This document shows positions 6,942 through 14,796 of a stretch of DNA of 33,135 nt, in pieces; position 1 is the stretch's first letter, and the number at the start of each line of letters is the position of its first letter. Source of the DNA: an uncultured Mycoplasmatota bacterium (GTDB lineage Bacteria > Bacillota_I > Bacilli_A > RF39 > UBA660). The stretch is taken from contig CANPIH010000007.1 in NCBI GenBank assembly GCA_947574085.1, positions 1-33,135 of the forward strand, written 5' to 3'. Made by a program: the position numbers and the translations under genes. The notes under the pieces are model-generated. The model searched no databases. It worked only from the letters and a program-made list of their open reading frames with translations, and was not told the origin of the DNA.

Positions 6942-8219
6942 ATGAAAGATGATAGCAGAAATTATCCAACCAATTCCGCGGGAAAACGTAAATTTTCAAA
7001 AAAACCGAAGTCATTTCTTTTTTTATTAATTATTTTAGTCCTTTTAAGTGTTGCACTAGGAATTAGTTATGCATATTGGAAATACAATAGCAATCAAATT
7101 AATGAAAATATTACAAATAGTGCTTGCATTGAAATAGCATTAATAAGTGAAACAGAAGCAATTACCTTACAAAAAGCTCATCCTATTTCAAACACAGAAG
7201 GAGAAAAATTAAATCCTTATACATTTAGTATAAAAAACACTTGTAATAATACATTAGATTATAATGTTGCTTTGGAAGTATTAGAATCAACAGCAAGAAT
7301 GGGAAGCAATAATATTGCAATTAAAATAGATGATAAATTTCCAAAATTACTCACAGAATATACTCTTGGTGTACCAACTTATTTAGAAAATTCGAACCCA
7401 GCGGTAGAAAGTTATATTTTAGAAAATGGTAGAATAAAAGGGGGAGAAACGATTACACATCATCTTCGACTTTGGATTCATGAATCATCTGGCAATGAAA
7501 GTCAAAATAAAGAATTTTTAAGTAAAATTACTATAAACGCTACTACCCCAAATGAAATACTTACAACGCCAAGAATTCTTATTTATAAAGATGAAGAATT
7601 ATTAAAAGAAATAGAAAGCAAAGAAGAAAATCAAGAATACCGAATATATAGTGATAAAGAAGTAAAAGTTCTTGCTTCAGGATTTAGCAATAGCAATAAA
7701 TTATTTTATAGTGAAGAACAAAATGGAGAAAGAAATGAAATTAGTACAAATGAATTTACTATTACTCCATCTCTAGAAGGAACTATTCGCTACATATTTG
7801 TTGAAGACAGTAATAATTATGTAAAATTGGTGATAACAAATAAAGATGATGTCACCCCTCCAATAATTTCAGGAGGAAGTGAAACGTACGCTAAAAATCA
7901 TACCATTCGGATTGAAACTCCTGGTACTGCTACTGCTGAAGTTTCTCATTATGAATACTTTATAAGCGATACTGATTCTATCCCAGCACAGGATGTTACA
8001 GCCCAAAATACTTCAGGTGATCAAGAAATTAATAGAGAAGGAACAAATTATATTTTTTATAGAACCGTTTCCAAAGCTGGAAATAAAAGTGACTGGAGCA
8101 ATTCACAAAAAGTAAATATTTTTTATCGTGCGAGTTCAGTAACCTATACAAATCCAAATGATTCTTCTATAAACAATGCTCAAGAAGTATTAGATAAGTT
8201 GTATGAGTTATTTAAATAA
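6942..8219 (+). CDS. Membrane-anchored surface protein with Ig-like repeats and SipW/TasA-like head
   Basis: 425 residues. A basic head (KRKFSKKPK) precedes one membrane helix (residues about 25-43, ending ALGISYAYWKY). The helix resembles the anchor of SipW-type/TasA-like exported proteins in which a short motif (SYAYW) ends the helix. The exported part has a beta-rich domain (about 45-205) with two cysteines (SACIE, KNTCNN) that could form a disulfide. A second domain (about 206-300) and an Ig-like domain (about 303-398, starting VTPPIISGG) follow. The C-terminus ends VTYTNPNDSSINNAQEVLDKLYEL, a motif echoed near the start of the secreted protein at 8725. I do not recognise a specific family; a cell-surface structural role is inferred. 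It is first in a three-gene unit. Confidence 0.7.
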   Translation: MKDDSRNYPTNSAGKRKFSKKPKSFLFLLIILVLLSVALGISYAYWKYNSNQINENITNSACIEIALISETEAITLQKAHPISNTEGEKLNPYTFSIKNTCNNTLDYNVALEVLESTARMGSNNIAIKIDDKFPKLLTEYTLGVPTYLENSNPAVESYILENGRIKGGETITHHLRLWIHESSGNESQNKEFLSKITINATTPNEILTTPRILIYKDEELLKEIESKEENQEYRIYSDKEVKVLASGFSNSNKLFYSEEQNGERNEISTNEFTITPSLEGTIRYIFVEDSNNYVKLVITNKDDVTPPIISGGSETYAKNHTIRIETPGTATAEVSHYEYFISDTDSIPAQDVTAQNTSGDQEINREGTNYIFYRTVSKAGNKSDWSNSQKVNIFYRASSVTYTNPNDSSINNAQEVLDKLYELFK

Positions 8220-8236
8220 ATAAAAAGGAGATAATT

Positions 8237-8701
8237 ATGGAAAAATTAAAAAATAAAAAAGTAATATTTTTTGTTGTAGTTGTAGTAGCAATTGCAGTTC
8301 TTATAATAGGAGCAACGTTTATTTTAAGAAATAAAAAAGGATTAATTAACAATTCAAATCAAAATTCAGAAAATATTTCAAAAGAAAATGAAAATAAGAA
8401 TCCAAATGATAATTTTATTCCAAGTGATAAAGATACCAACTTTGATTTTCATTTGGATGATACCAAATATGAAGAAAATACAACTGAATTTATAGTAACT
8501 ATAACAAATAAATCGAATCAGCCCAAATACTTAAATGAATTTTTTATTCAATTAGAGAGCAATGAGGAAAGTAAAGAACAATTAAGAGTATATGGAATTG
8601 TAGAAAAAGAACTTGCATCGAACGAAACTATAACTATAAATTGTACCTATGGTGATGATTTGAAAAATTATAAAATAATTGGATATTCTATAGAAAAATA
8701 A
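8237..8701 (+). CDS. Small membrane-anchored extracellular protein, function unknown
   Basis: 154 residues: a short basic head, one membrane helix (about 10-31, VIFFVVVVVAIAVLIIGATFIL), an Asn/Ser/Glu-rich linker (about 35-70), then a domain of about 90 residues. That domain has the alternating pattern of a beta-sandwich (TEFIVTITNKSNQPKYLNEF, NETITINCTYG) and might be an FxLYD/Ig-like fold. It has no catalytic motif I can see. It starts 17 nt after the previous gene with AAAAGGAG upstream and is followed 23 nt later by the secreted repeat protein. The three were probably made together. Confidence 0.65.
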   Translation: MEKLKNKKVIFFVVVVVAIAVLIIGATFILRNKKGLINNSNQNSENISKENENKNPNDNFIPSDKDTNFDFHLDDTKYEENTTEFIVTITNKSNQPKYLNEFFIQLESNEESKEQLRVYGIVEKELASNETITINCTYGDDLKNYKIIGYSIEK

Positions 8702-8724
8702 TTTAGAAAGAAAGGTTTTAAAAT

Positions 8725-9972
8725 ATGAAAAAAATAATGTTTATAACGCTTTTAATTTACTTTTCCATTACAAATGTATTTGCTCTTACAACAAATGAAG
8801 TTTTATACGATAAAGAAGGAACAGATATTACTTCAACGGAAGCCTTAGACGAACTATACGATAAATTACATATATGTAGCACTGAAGGAAATGCTACTGC
8901 CAGTGATATATTAGGTGGTAAAACAGCATATAGTAAAGGTGAAAAAGTAACAGGTACCATACCAACTATGACAACGGCAGGTACAACAAGTGATGGGAAA
9001 GCAAAACACGTTGATGCATCGCAAGTGGTGTATGGAAATTACAGTAATGATACCTCAAACAATTATTTATATTTAGGAATAGCTAAACACACATATACGG
9101 GAGAAAATACACATGTAAGAACGTCAGAAAGTGAAGTAGTAAAAGTATTAGGAATTACAGGAGAAAAATTAGCAAAAGGTCAAACAATTGCTGGGGTAAG
9201 TGGAACGTATACAAGCGATGCGAATGCCACCGCAAATAACATTTTGAGCGGAAAAACAGCATACGTTAATGGAAACAAATTAACAGGTACCATAGGAAGT
9301 AAAGGCGCAACGACCTATACACCAAGTACAAAAAATCAAACGATAACAGCAGGACAATATTTAAGTGGAACGCAGACAATAAAAGGAGATGCCAATTTAG
9401 TAGCAAGCAATATTAAAAAGGGAACGTCTATATTTGGAGTTACAGGTACTTACGAAGGAGACATAAAAGTGAAGAATTATAGGAATGTAGTCGCAACAGT
9501 CGAAAGCTACTATAAAGAATTTAAAGGTTCTTACGTTAATATGGCTAATGAAACTTGTGGAGCCAATCAAAATAATTGTAATAGTTCTTACAGTACAATA
9601 TGTCTTAATCTAGGATTTACTCCATCCGATATCATTAACGCCAGTTTACAGTTGAGTGGTGATGGTCTTTTTAGAACGACAAGAGGTGTAGACAGTGCTG
9701 GAATTACTACCTATAGATATTTAAGCAGCTTACCAGGAATCTATGATAAAGCTTTAGCAGGATCCAGCTCTTCACTTCCAAACATGCAATTTGATAATAG
9801 TTCCAATTCCAATACTTCATCTATGAGTAGTTATTATATAGACTATAACAATTCAAAATTATGTTATCGTTTTATTGCAACCTATTGGAGCAATGTAGCT
9901 GGATCGGCTCATAATGCATTCGCTACTAATTCCACATCTTTTAAGATATCTGGAACAGTAGTTTATAGATAA
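8725..9972 (+). CDS. Secreted protein built from phage tail-fibre-type repeats
   Basis: 415 residues with a signal peptide (about 1-21, ending NVFA before LTTNEV). Two copies of a short repeat of the form A(S/N)DI-L-G-KTAY-G-K-TGTI occur at residues about 50-77 and 167-195. They are followed by KNQTITAGQYLSGTQTIKG and NIKKGTSIFGVTGTY. These phrases are familiar from tail-fibre and minor tail proteins of Firmicutes phages. The C-terminal 170 residues contain four cysteines (ETCG, NNCN, TICL, KLCYR) and a Ser/Asn-rich beta-type domain that could be a binding head. No phage genes lie nearby, so a domestic surface or adhesion role is inferred. It is last in its operon, before a strong terminator. 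Confidence 0.68.
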   Translation: MKKIMFITLLIYFSITNVFALTTNEVLYDKEGTDITSTEALDELYDKLHICSTEGNATASDILGGKTAYSKGEKVTGTIPTMTTAGTTSDGKAKHVDASQVVYGNYSNDTSNNYLYLGIAKHTYTGENTHVRTSESEVVKVLGITGEKLAKGQTIAGVSGTYTSDANATANNILSGKTAYVNGNKLTGTIGSKGATTYTPSTKNQTITAGQYLSGTQTIKGDANLVASNIKKGTSIFGVTGTYEGDIKVKNYRNVVATVESYYKEFKGSYVNMANETCGANQNNCNSSYSTICLNLGFTPSDIINASLQLSGDGLFRTTRGVDSAGITTYRYLSSLPGIYDKALAGSSSSLPNMQFDNSSNSNTSSMSSYYIDYNNSKLCYRFIATYWSNVAGSAHNAFATNSTSFKISGTVVYR

Positions 9973-9983
9973 TAAAAAATAAA

Positions 9984-10013
9984 GAATGTTAAGTTTTTCT
10001 TAACATTTTTTTT
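9984..10013 (+). terminator. Strong intrinsic terminator after the exported-protein cassette
   Basis: A perfect 9-bp stem, AATGTTAAG (9985-9993) with CTTAACATT (9999-10007), a TTTTT loop, and a further six T residues. It isolates the cassette from the dcw cluster. Confidence 0.9.
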
Positions 10014-10061
10014 ATGTCAAATTTTAAAATAATTATTTACTTTTAAGGAAACATAGTGTAA

Positions 10062-10099
10062 TATAATGGTATACAGTGGTACATTGTGGAAGAAAGTGG
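10062..10099 (+). promoter_or_regulatory. mraZ promoter -10 and phased MraZ-box operator
   Basis: TATAAT at 10062-10067 is the -10; no good -35 is visible at 17 nt. Downstream, GTGG occurs at 10076, 10086 and 10096, exactly 10 bp apart, with a degenerate ATGG in the same phase at 10066. Direct GTGG/TGGG repeats in a 10-bp period are the known binding sites of MraZ upstream of its own operon. The last box merges with the ribosome site (GTGGGGGA), so bound MraZ would cover the start of the transcript. Confidence 0.72.
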
Positions 10100-10110
10100 G
10101 GGATAGTTAA

Positions 10111-10545
10111 ATGTTTATGGGCGAATATCATCACAATCTTGATGATAAATCAAGACTAGTGCTACCTTCTAAATTTCGGAACAATTTAGGGGAAAGATTT
10201 ATAATCGCACGTGGTCTTGAAAAATGTTTATATGTCTATCCTATGAAAGAATGGGAAAGAATTGAAAAACAATTAAAATCTCTACCTTTTACAAAAAAAG
10301 ACGCCCGAACATTTGTGAGATCCTTCTTTTCTGGTGCTACTGAATGTGAGTTCGATCGACAAGGAAGAACTTGCCTTACCTCCCCACTAGTTAGTTACGC
10401 CGGTTTATCACATGAATGTGTTGTAATCGGCGCAAACGACCGTGTTGAAATATGGGATAAACAATCTTGGGAAGAACTTATGAATACTAATCAAGACATT
10501 TTATCAGATATAGCAGAAAATTTATTTATGGATGTGAGCTTTTAA
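10111..10545 (+). CDS. mraZ: Transcriptional regulator MraZ
   Basis: 144 residues, the normal length. It has two AbrB-like repeats: GEYHHNLDDKSRLVLPSKFR near the N-terminus and CEFDRQGRTCLTSPLVSYAG in the middle. MraZ forms a ring that binds repeated boxes upstream of the dcw operon and represses it or tunes its expression. Matching phased boxes are present just upstream. The start follows GGGGGA by 8 nt. The stop codon overlaps the rsmH ATG by one base (TAATG), so the genes are coupled. Confidence 0.95.
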   Translation: MFMGEYHHNLDDKSRLVLPSKFRNNLGERFIIARGLEKCLYVYPMKEWERIEKQLKSLPFTKKDARTFVRSFFSGATECEFDRQGRTCLTSPLVSYAGLSHECVVIGANDRVEIWDKQSWEELMNTNQDILSDIAENLFMDVSF

Positions 10546-11468
10546 TGAAGCATTTTAGCGTAATGAAAACAGAAGTTATAGAACATTTAAAAATAAAAGA
10601 AAATGGTATTTATGTAGATGCTACTTTAGGATATGCTGGTCATAGTAAAAGTATTTTAAGAAACATAAAAACAGGTTTTTTATTCGCTTTTGATAAAGAC
10701 AAAGAAGCGATTTTATATGCTAACACTGAATTAAAATCCATTCATGATCACTTTAAAATATTTCATAGTGATTTTGTTCACATGAAAGAGTGCCTACGAA
10801 AGGAAAAAATTGAAAAAGTAGATGGAATTTTATTTGATTTAGGAGTGTCTAGTCCACAAATAGATGAGCAAGAGCGTGGATTTTCTTTTATGCAAGATGG
10901 GCCATTAGATATGAGGATGGATCGTTCGCAAACATTTAGTGCAAAAAATGTAATTAATGAGTACGAAAAAGAAGATTTGCTTACGATGTTTTATACCTAT
11001 GGGGAAGAACCTAAAAGTAGAATAATTGTAGATACAATAATAAAATGCCGTAAAGAGAAAGAAATATCTTCAACAAAAGAATTTGTAAATATTATAGAAA
11101 AAGCGGTAGGTGCAAAATACTTTTTTGAACATCATCCAGAAAGACAAATTTTTCAAGCAATAAGAATAGAAGTAAACAATGAGTTAAATGTTTTAGAAAA
11201 GGTCCTGCCAGATGCGATTTCTTTGCTGAATAAGGGAGGAAGAATTTGTGTTATTACTTTTCACTCTTTAGAAGATCGAATTGTAAAACGAATATTTAAA
11301 AAATATAGTGAAATTGATAGTTTTGTTAAAGGGTTACCACACATACCAGATGAATACAAACCAATAATTCAGATAATAAATAAAAAGCCTATAGAGGCGA
11401 GTAAAGAAGAAATTGAAAAAAATTCTCGAAGTAAAAGTGCTAAACTTCGTATTGTAGAAAGGATATAA
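10545..11468 (+). CDS. rsmH: 16S rRNA m4C1402 methyltransferase RsmH (MraW)
   Basis: 307 residues, full length. It starts KHFSVMKTEVIEHL and has the SAM-binding segment YVDATLGYAGHS, the signature QEQERGFSFMQDGPLDMRMD, and FHSLEDRIVK near the C-terminus. All are diagnostic of RsmH, which methylates N4 of C1402 in 16S rRNA. It lies between mraZ and ftsL in the standard dcw order. Confidence 0.97.
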   Translation: MKHFSVMKTEVIEHLKIKENGIYVDATLGYAGHSKSILRNIKTGFLFAFDKDKEAILYANTELKSIHDHFKIFHSDFVHMKECLRKEKIEKVDGILFDLGVSSPQIDEQERGFSFMQDGPLDMRMDRSQTFSAKNVINEYEKEDLLTMFYTYGEEPKSRIIVDTIIKCRKEKEISSTKEFVNIIEKAVGAKYFFEHHPERQIFQAIRIEVNNELNVLEKVLPDAISLLNKGGRICVITFHSLEDRIVKRIFKKYSEIDSFVKGLPHIPDEYKPIIQIINKKPIEASKEEIEKNSRSKSAKLRIVERI

Positions 11469-11470
11469 AA

Positions 11471-11776
11471 ATGAAAAAGAATATGAAAGGGCGTAATTTT
11501 AAAATTTTAAAAGGAGAAAAAATTTTATATTTTTTACTATTTTTGCTATTGGTTGCGATACCTGTATCGAATGTATTTACCAAAGCACTTTTATCAGAAT
11601 CTAACATTGAGGTAGAAAAATTACGTAATAAAATCAATACACAAGAAAATTTAAATGAAAGTTTGAATATGCAAATTAATGAACTTGCTTCTTTAGATAA
11701 AATTCAAGAACTTGCAAAATCTACTGGATTAACATATAATTATGATAATATAAAAGTAATTCATAATAGTAATTAA
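11471..11776 (+). CDS. ftsL: Cell division protein FtsL
   Basis: 101 residues: a basic cytoplasmic head, one membrane helix (about 17-36, ILYFLLFLLLVAIPVSNVF) and an external leucine-zipper-like coiled coil (about 40-80, VEKLRNKINTQENLNESLNMQINEL). Size, topology and position between rsmH and pbpB identify it as FtsL, which links FtsB/DivIC to the septal PBP. Sequence conservation is low in this family, so context carries much weight. The start is 2 nt after the rsmH stop. Confidence 0.88.
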   Translation: MKKNMKGRNFKILKGEKILYFLLFLLLVAIPVSNVFTKALLSESNIEVEKLRNKINTQENLNESLNMQINELASLDKIQELAKSTGLTYNYDNIKVIHNSN

Positions 11777-11788
11777 GGAGTATAATAA

Positions 11789-13891
11789 ATGAAGAGAAAC
11801 AATGGTTTAAAATACAATTTAAAAGTTACTATGCTATTGGTTTCTTTTTTATTTGTACTAATAATTTGTAAACTTTTATATGTATCTGTTTCGGAAAAAG
11901 TAGATGGAGTAGATCTTCAAGCTTTTGCTAGTAATCGTAATACAGAGAAAAAAACCTTATTTGCCTCTCGTGGAAGTGTATTTTATGAAAATGGAGACGT
12001 TTTGGCAATTGATACAAATTCTTATACAGTACTTGCTTATTTATCGGCAAGTCGAACAACCGATGAAAATAATCCATATCATGTAATTGATAAAGAAAAA
12101 ACTGCCAAAGAATTGAGTGGAATTTTAGAAAGAGATGAAACAACTTTATTAGAGCTTTTGAATAGAGAAAATTTATATCAAGTGGAATTAAAACGAGGAA
12201 TTTCAGAAAATGATAAAAATAAAATATTGGCTCTCGATTTACCAGGAATAGATTTTGTAAGAAGTACGAAAAGATATTATCCAAATGGCAGATATGCTTC
12301 TTTTATCCTTGGATACGCCAAAGCAAATGACTTTGGAGAAATTAATGGAGAAATGGGTTTAGAACTTTATTATAATGATATTTTGAAGGGAAAAAATGGA
12401 TTCATTGAATATCAAAAAGATCCTTATGGATTTCAAATTCCCAATACACCTGTTATAGAAGAAAAAAGCGTTAGTGGTAAAAACATATATTTAACTTTAA
12501 ATCAGGATATTCAGCATATTTTAGAAAATGCAATCCATAGTTTGGAAAAGGATTATACATTTGATTGGGCAACTATTTCAATTATGAATGCCAAAACGGG
12601 TGCAATTTTAGGTAGTGCAACAAGTCCTAATTTTGATTTAAATACTAGAATTGATTTAGATAGTTATTTAAATCCGTTCATTTCTTATCAATATGAACCA
12701 GGATCAGTTATGAAAATATTTTCATTTATGCAAGCTATTGAAAGTGGAATTTACGATGGATCGAAAATATATAAATCAGGATCTATAACTTTACAAGATG
12801 GAACTAAAATAAATGATTATAATAATAAAGGATGGGGAGAAATAGACTTTGATACTGGTTTTGCTTATTCTAGTAACGTTGCTGCAACAATATTAGCTTT
12901 AGAGCTAGGTGCAGATAAATTAAGATCTTTTTACGATACGTTAGGGTTTGGTAAGGCAACAGGAATTGAATTGCCTAATGAATCCGATGGAAAAATTACT
13001 TTTACTTACGAAAGTGAAGTAGCAACAGCATCTTTTGGTCAAGGGATTACAGTAACACCCATTCAAATTTTACAGGCTTTAACTACTTTAGCAAATGATG
13101 GAATGATGATAAAACCTTATTTAGTATCTAAAATAGTAGATGAAAATGGTACAATTATAGAAGAAAAGGGTAGAACTGAAATTGCTAAAGTAGCAAGTAA
13201 AGAAACTATTGATAAAATGAAAGAATTGATGTATAAAGTGGTTTACGATGCTGGAAATACCAATCGTTTATTTGCACCAGATAATGTTACATTAATTGGA
13301 AAAACAGGAACTGCCCAAATTGCTAGTCCAAAAGGTGGATATTTGGATGGAGAGTACGATTATATCAAAAGTTTTGCTGGTTTATTTCCTTATGAAAATC
13401 CTGAATATATTGTGTATATTGCTGTAAAGCAAATTGTGGGAGGAACAAACGATGTGGCTAAAATAGTTCATAATGTAGTGGAAGAAACAGCTAAGACATT
13501 AAATTTAGTCTCTACAGTAAGTGATGTTGATCAAAGCAAAATTGTAACTTTATCTAATTATATTTCCAATCAAATTCAAACCACTGTGGAAAAATTATTT
13601 TCTCAAGGATTAACACCAATTGTTATTGGTAATGGGAAATATGTTATTAATCAATATCCTTTGCGGAATAAAAAAGTTTTAATAGGATCGAAAGTATTTT
13701 TGCTTACGAATGATACAAACTATAAAATGCCTAATGTTATTGGATGGAGTACTAATGAAATAGTGACCTTATGTAACTTAATAGGAGTTCCTTATGAACT
13801 AAATGGCTATGGAAATGTTAGTTCAATATCAGTTTTGCCAGGAGATTTTATTGATAAGTCAAATCCTATCGTTGTTACGTTAACAAATTAA
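11789..13891 (+). CDS. pbpB: Class B penicillin-binding protein with two PASTA domains (FtsI/PBP2B-like)
   Basis: 700 residues. An N-terminal membrane helix (about 12-31) is followed by the PBP dimer domain (ASRGSVFYENGDVLA, SRTKRYYPNGRYASFILGY-type motifs) and the transpeptidase domain. The active-site motifs are Ser306-VMK, Ser361-Ser-Asn and Lys505-TGTA. Two PASTA-like modules occupy about 580-640 and 641-700 (KMPNVIGWSTNEIVTLC). It cross-links septal peptidoglycan with FtsL and FtsW. Position after ftsL supports the FtsI/PBP2B role. The last 60 codons belong to a tandemly duplicated segment whose second copy is decayed. Gene start: ATG 12 nt after ftsL with AAGGAG. Confidence 0.94.
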   Translation: MKRNNGLKYNLKVTMLLVSFLFVLIICKLLYVSVSEKVDGVDLQAFASNRNTEKKTLFASRGSVFYENGDVLAIDTNSYTVLAYLSASRTTDENNPYHVIDKEKTAKELSGILERDETTLLELLNRENLYQVELKRGISENDKNKILALDLPGIDFVRSTKRYYPNGRYASFILGYAKANDFGEINGEMGLELYYNDILKGKNGFIEYQKDPYGFQIPNTPVIEEKSVSGKNIYLTLNQDIQHILENAIHSLEKDYTFDWATISIMNAKTGAILGSATSPNFDLNTRIDLDSYLNPFISYQYEPGSVMKIFSFMQAIESGIYDGSKIYKSGSITLQDGTKINDYNNKGWGEIDFDTGFAYSSNVAATILALELGADKLRSFYDTLGFGKATGIELPNESDGKITFTYESEVATASFGQGITVTPIQILQALTTLANDGMMIKPYLVSKIVDENGTIIEEKGRTEIAKVASKETIDKMKELMYKVVYDAGNTNRLFAPDNVTLIGKTGTAQIASPKGGYLDGEYDYIKSFAGLFPYENPEYIVYIAVKQIVGGTNDVAKIVHNVVEETAKTLNLVSTVSDVDQSKIVTLSNYISNQIQTTVEKLFSQGLTPIVIGNGKYVINQYPLRNKKVLIGSKVFLLTNDTNYKMPNVIGWSTNEIVTLCNLIGVPYELNGYGNVSSISVLPGDFIDKSNPIVVTLTN

Positions 13892-13892
13892 A

Positions 13893-13921
13893 TTGCTGAT
13901 TTTATAACTTTCAGTTATAAT
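13893..13921 (+). promoter_or_regulatory. Promoter of duplicated gene copy 1, overlapped by a hairpin
   Basis: TTGCTG (13893-13898), a 17-nt spacer and TATAAT (13916-13921). The spacer and -10 are covered by a perfect inverted repeat, TTATAAC (13902-13908) and GTTATAA (13914-13920) with a 5-nt loop. The repeat has no T tract, so it may be an operator rather than a terminator. Confidence 0.65.
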
Positions 13922-13949
13922 AAAATAAAGTAAATGAAGAGGTGTTTTT

Positions 13950-14492
13950 ATGAATCTAGCTATTTATAATGCCAAAATTGCCAGTTTTCGTGAAGAAGTA
14001 CGAGAATTAAAGAAAAATATTTTAAAACGGAAAATAGAAAATGTTTCGGATTTTAATGCCCTTTTTCGTGAGGTAAATTCCATGATTTCTGAATACAATG
14101 CTCTTTATTATGGATTTGCTAATCCAGTAAACCAAGAACAATTTATTAAATATATGGAAGGAGAAAATGATTTTTTGTCAACAATTAACAATTTAACGAA
14201 AATTTTAAAAGAGCATCACCAAAAAAATGGTCTTTTTGTGGAAGATTATGTAATTCAAAAAGAATGGGAACATGTAAAAAAAATCATAGAATACAATAAC
14301 TGTTTAGTCGAATTAAGAACTATTTTCCCAGAATTATCTGATTTTTCCAATCCAAAGAAAATAGAATATAATGATCGATTTGTATATTTAAATGAAAAAA
14401 TTACTAAATTAGAGTTGGAAAAAAAGGAAGCAGAAAATCGAATTATAGAATTAGCAAATAAAAATAAATTAAAAAAAGAAAAGAAGCGTTAA
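13950..14492 (+). pseudogene. Truncated duplicate of the 786-residue coiled-coil protein
   Basis: Encodes 180 residues. The first 166 or so are identical to the N-terminus of the protein at 14797. After RIIEL the reading frame leaves the parental sequence through a deletion of about 70 nt that is not a multiple of three, giving a Lys-rich tail (KNKLKKEKKR) and a stop. Promoter, ribosome site (GAAGAGGTG) and start are intact, so a short protein may still be made. As it lacks the rest of the coiled coil, the membrane helix and the outer domain, it would be soluble. It is best described as a truncated paralogue of uncertain function. Confidence 0.75.
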
Positions 14493-14559
14493 GATCTATA
14501 AACTATATTTTAGAAAAAAGAACGAAAAAGTTTCTCCGATAAAGAAAGTATAACAAAAT

Positions 14560-14738
14560 GATACAAACTATAGAATGCCTAATGTTATTGGATGGAGTAC
14601 TAAAGAATTAGTAACCTTATGTAACTTAATAGGAGTTCCTTATGAACTAAAAGGCTATGAAAATGTAAATTCAACATGAGTTTTGCCAGGAGTTTTAATG
14701 ATAAGTCAAATCCTATCGTTGTTACGTCAACAAATTAA
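14560..14738 (+). pseudogene. Decayed pbpB C-terminal PASTA fragment
   Basis: Corresponds to 13712-13891 of pbpB. In the parental frame it reads MPNVIGWSTKELVTLCNLIG and on to NVNST. It then hits a TGA stop (14677-14679) and a one-base deletion about 15 nt later. It has no start of its own and cannot make a functional PASTA domain. It is a by-product of the tandem duplication. Confidence 0.9.
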
Positions 14739-14739
14739 A

Positions 14740-14768
14740 TTGCAGATTTTATAACTTTCAGTTATAAT
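14740..14768 (+). promoter_or_regulatory. Promoter of the 786-residue-protein gene
   Basis: TTGCAG (14740-14745), a 17-nt spacer and TATAAT (14763-14768), with the same overlapping TTATAAC/GTTATAA inverted repeat as copy 1. The one base differing from the first copy falls in the -35. Confidence 0.68.
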
Positions 14769-14796
14769 AAAATAAAGTAAATGAAGAGGTGTTTTT

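Larger units (their letters stand above)
13710..14553 (+). repeat. Tandem duplication, copy 1
   Basis: This copy contains the real 3' end of pbpB, the promoter/leader and a truncated copy of the 786-residue-protein gene. It aligns with 14558-15483. About 70 nt after 14455 and about 29 nt around 14520 are missing relative to copy 2. The stretch from about 13898 to 14448 is identical to copy 2 as far as I can read. The pbpB part differs at about a dozen positions in 180. Confidence 0.9.

Noticed and set aside
8725-9972. Prophage remnant
   Set aside because: Only tail-fibre-type repeats are present; no capsid, portal, terminase, lysis or integrase genes nearby, and the protein has a signal peptide.
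11928-12284. 118-codon open frame on the minus strand inside pbpB
   Set aside because: Antisense shadow of an AT-rich gene with strong PBP motifs on the + strand; no ribosome site or recognisable domain. The other minus-strand frames inside genes were dropped for the same reason.
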